Positions 62,188 through 64,000 of a DNA stretch of 64,000 bases are shown in pieces. Under the pieces are notes generated by a model, which saw only the letters and a list, made by a program, of their open reading frames with translations, was not told the origin of the DNA and did no database searches. The stretch covers positions 631,453 through 695,452 of the forward strand of contig NZ_JBHJMR010000001.1 of the NCBI RefSeq assembly GCF_042310355.1, written 5' to 3'. Every line of letters begins with the position of its first letter. The stretch's first letter is position 1. The translations under genes and the position numbers were made by a program. This DNA is from Wenzhouxiangella sp042310355 (GTDB lineage: Bacteria; Pseudomonadota; Gammaproteobacteria; Xanthomonadales; Wenzhouxiangellaceae).

Positions 62188-63488
62188 CCCCGACGCTGAC
62201 AACAATCGTGACCACAATCGTGAAAACAAGCGGACTTCGAATCGCCGGGCTCTCCCTGCTGGCCTTGAGCCTGACCGCCGCCGCCGAGCCGGTGGCCTAC
62301 GTGGGTGCGACGCTGCACCCGGTCAGCGGCGAGCCGATCGAGCAGGGCGTCGTGCTGGTTCGCGACGGCCGCATCGAGGCGCTGGGCGCCGACGTGGCCG
62401 TGCCCGAGGAGGCGACCCGCGTGGATCTTTCCGGGCAGCACGTCTATCCCGGCCTCATCCACGCCGGCACCGTGCTTGGCCTGACCGAGATCGGCAGCGT
62501 GGCCGGCACCGACGACACCACCGAGACCGGCCAGATCAATGCCGCCATCCGGGCCGAGATCGCCGTCAACCACGACTCCATGTTGTTCGCGCCCAATGCC
62601 AGCAATGGCTTGCTCACCGCCCACGTGGTGCCGCGCGGCGGCCTGATTCGCGGCAGCTCGGCGGTGATCGCTCTGGCCGGCTGGAACTGGGAAGAAATGA
62701 CCCTGCGCGCACCGGCCGGTATGCATATCGCCTTCCCCCGCGGTGCCGCCGACGAAGAGGAGAACGACGACCTGGTGCTGCTCGACCGCGTGCTGGACCA
62801 GGCGCGCGCCTGGGCCGGGGCGATGGAAGCCCACCGCAGCGGCGAGGCGCCGAGGCCGGCGCCCAACGATCAGTTCGCCGCGCTCGCGCCCCTGCTGGCC
62901 GGCGAGCAGCGCCTGTTCCTGCATGCCGACGACGAGGACGACATGAACGCCGCCCTCGACTGGGCTGCCCGCCAGGGCTTCGAGAACCTGGCGCTGGTCG
63001 GCGGCCCCGACCTGCAACACGTGGCCGGTCGCCTGGCCGCCAACGGCATCGATGCGGTGCTCACGGGCGTGCACGTAATGCCCGAACGCGCCTGGGAATC
63101 CTACGATGCCGCCTACATCGCCGCCTCCCGCCTGGCCGAGGCCGGCGTGCGCTTCGCCATTACCGACGGCGGCTCGGGTTTCACGGCCGGCAATGCCCGC
63201 CACATTCCCTTCCACGCCGGCATGGCGGTGGCCTTCGGCCTGACCGAGCAAGACGCGATCAAGAGCGTGACCCAGTGGCCGGCCGAAATCCTCGGCGTGG
63301 GCGAGGAACTGGGCACGCTCGAGCCCGGCAAGCGCGCGACCTTCTTCACGACCGACGGTTCGCCACTGGAAGCGACGACCCAGGTGCTGGGCGCCTGGAT
63401 CGACGGCGAAGCCTACGATTTCTCGCGCGATCGTCAGCGGCAGCTCTACGAGCGCTACCGCAATCGGCCGCGGGCGGCGGCTTTGTGA
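62184..63488 (+). CDS. Secreted amidohydrolase-fold protein 3 (degenerate metal site)
   Basis: 434-aa exported amidohydrolase-like protein with a signal peptide (ending TAAA, about residue 33). The HxH position reads YPGLIHAGTVLGL, with only one His left. Later strands (FLHADDEDD, FAITDGGSGF) partly resemble the family, with His lost from several places. It is translationally coupled to protein 2, and the three are likely to act together, perhaps as a hetero-oligomer. The substrate is unknown. Confidence 0.8.
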   Translation: MTPTLTTIVTTIVKTSGLRIAGLSLLALSLTAAAEPVAYVGATLHPVSGEPIEQGVVLVRDGRIEALGADVAVPEEATRVDLSGQHVYPGLIHAGTVLGLTEIGSVAGTDDTTETGQINAAIRAEIAVNHDSMLFAPNASNGLLTAHVVPRGGLIRGSSAVIALAGWNWEEMTLRAPAGMHIAFPRGAADEEENDDLVLLDRVLDQARAWAGAMEAHRSGEAPRPAPNDQFAALAPLLAGEQRLFLHADDEDDMNAALDWAARQGFENLALVGGPDLQHVAGRLAANGIDAVLTGVHVMPERAWESYDAAYIAASRLAEAGVRFAITDGGSGFTAGNARHIPFHAGMAVAFGLTEQDAIKSVTQWPAEILGVGEELGTLEPGKRATFFTTDGSPLEATTQVLGAWIDGEAYDFSRDRQRQLYERYRNRPRAAAL

Positions 63489-64000
63489 TGAATGGTTTTT
63501 TGGTGCTTTGGGTTTTTGGTGTTTTGGTGTGGCGGTGCACGGGGATGGGGGCGTAGGTTGGAGGCGCGTTTCTGACGGACGGTTGATCTCTGAATCCTTG
63601 GGGCGTTTGGTGAGTTGGTGCCACCGGTCGCTTCGGTGGCTTCGACAAGTCAAAGGCGTTTCGCCCGCCTGCTTCGCAGGCTGATGGCGAGTAACTTTTT
63701 CTCCAGAGCAAGAAAAAGTCACCAAAAATTGCTCTTCAAAGTCAAAGTCCCACGCTCTGTTGTCTCAGGAGCGTGCTCACTGTGGGGGCTGGCCCCTTCG
63801 GTGAGCGGGCTTCGCGACAGCCCGGCTGGTCGCGTGGTGCCCCGGATCGTTTCCGAAAGTGGCCATGGGAGGGATCCCGGGCTTGCGCTCTGGATTGACC
63901 CCCGCGCGCTTTGCGCGCGCCATCTGCGCGGTTGCGGAGAAGCGTAGGATGCGTGGAGCGAAGCGCAACGCATCGGCCGATGCGTTACGGCCCTACGGGC
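63489..64000. repeat. Right-edge intergenic repeat cluster
   Basis: There is no credible gene in these 512 bp. A T/G-rich low-complexity stretch (63493-63535) comes first. Next is a hairpin-rich repeat with GCCTGCTTCGCAGGC and GTAACTTTTTCT paired with AAGAAAAAGTCAC (about 63670-63725). This resembles a widespread gammaproteobacterial intergenic repeat. The last 55 bp begin GTAGGATGCGTGGAGCGAAG and end with CCTAC, a second common REP-like palindrome. The window edge cuts the region. Confidence 0.65.

Noticed and set aside
63615..63947. 110-codon frame at the right edge
   Set aside because: It covers a structured intergenic repeat; no gene-like features.

Overview
The window is about 64 kb of GC-rich, densely coding chromosome from a gammaproteobacterium. 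The evidence is the miaB-phoH-ybeY-ybeX order, hemA-prfA divergent from a TPR lipoprotein and lolB, tRNA-Gln-prs, mnmA-hflD, clpS-clpA-infA, and a LysR gene divergent from aceBA. These arrangements fit a Xanthomonadales or Chromatiales (Wenzhouxiangella-like) lineage, but the placement is inference. No phage, transposase, CRISPR array or rRNA gene was seen. Most genes are intact and closely packed, often with 4-bp ATGA overlaps.

Layout. 0.1-3.8 kb: tRNA modification and ribosome quality control (miaB, phoH, ybeY, ybeX). 3.8-5.8 kb: an alpha/beta hydrolase and a DUF4105 membrane protein. 5.8-11.6 kb: a cydABDC operon for cytochrome bd oxidase and its ABC assembly factor. 11.7-17.9 kb: hemA-prfA-yjbQ on the minus strand, head to head with TPR lipoprotein-lolB-tRNA-Gln-prs. 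17.9-25.6 kb: a YfcC-type permease, an S9 peptidase, an acyl-CoA dehydrogenase, a lone cyclic-nucleotide-binding protein, and a Cys/Met-metabolism PLP enzyme divergent from an Lrp regulator. 25.6-25.9 kb: two large hairpins with the same loop, then the acnA terminator. 25.9-30.5 kb: acnA, hflD, mnmA. 30.5-31.1 kb: non-coding, with two inverted-repeat elements. 31.1-35.1 kb: a LysR regulator and the glyoxylate shunt (aceB, aceA).

35.1-40.7 kb: an apparent operon of a truncated substrate-binding protein, a membrane PAS/GGDEF/EAL protein, KaiC and KaiB. 40.9-43.8 kb: clpS, clpA, infA. 44.0-44.2 kb: tRNA-Gly and tRNA-Cys. 44.3-49.9 kb: pgsB-pgsC-pgsW for poly-gamma-glutamate, followed on the same strand by two paralogous secreted Sel1/TonB-domain proteins. 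50.0-54.0 kb: tRNA-Leu, a DUF4397 protein, an AI-2E-type permease and arginine deiminase. 54.0-59.0 kb: a decaheme cytochrome and MtrB-type porin convergent with a cytochrome b5 protein and a ferric-reductase-like flavocytochrome. 59.1-63.5 kb: three tandem secreted amidohydrolases. 63.5-64 kb: an intergenic repeat cluster at the edge.

Functionally the window combines housekeeping genes, an acetate/fatty-acid module (acyl-CoA dehydrogenase, acnA, aceBA), and two strong candidates for unusual systems. One is a Kai-type clock module linked to cyclic-di-GMP signalling. The other is a possible NAD(P)H-to-cell-surface electron conduit made of two convergent gene pairs.
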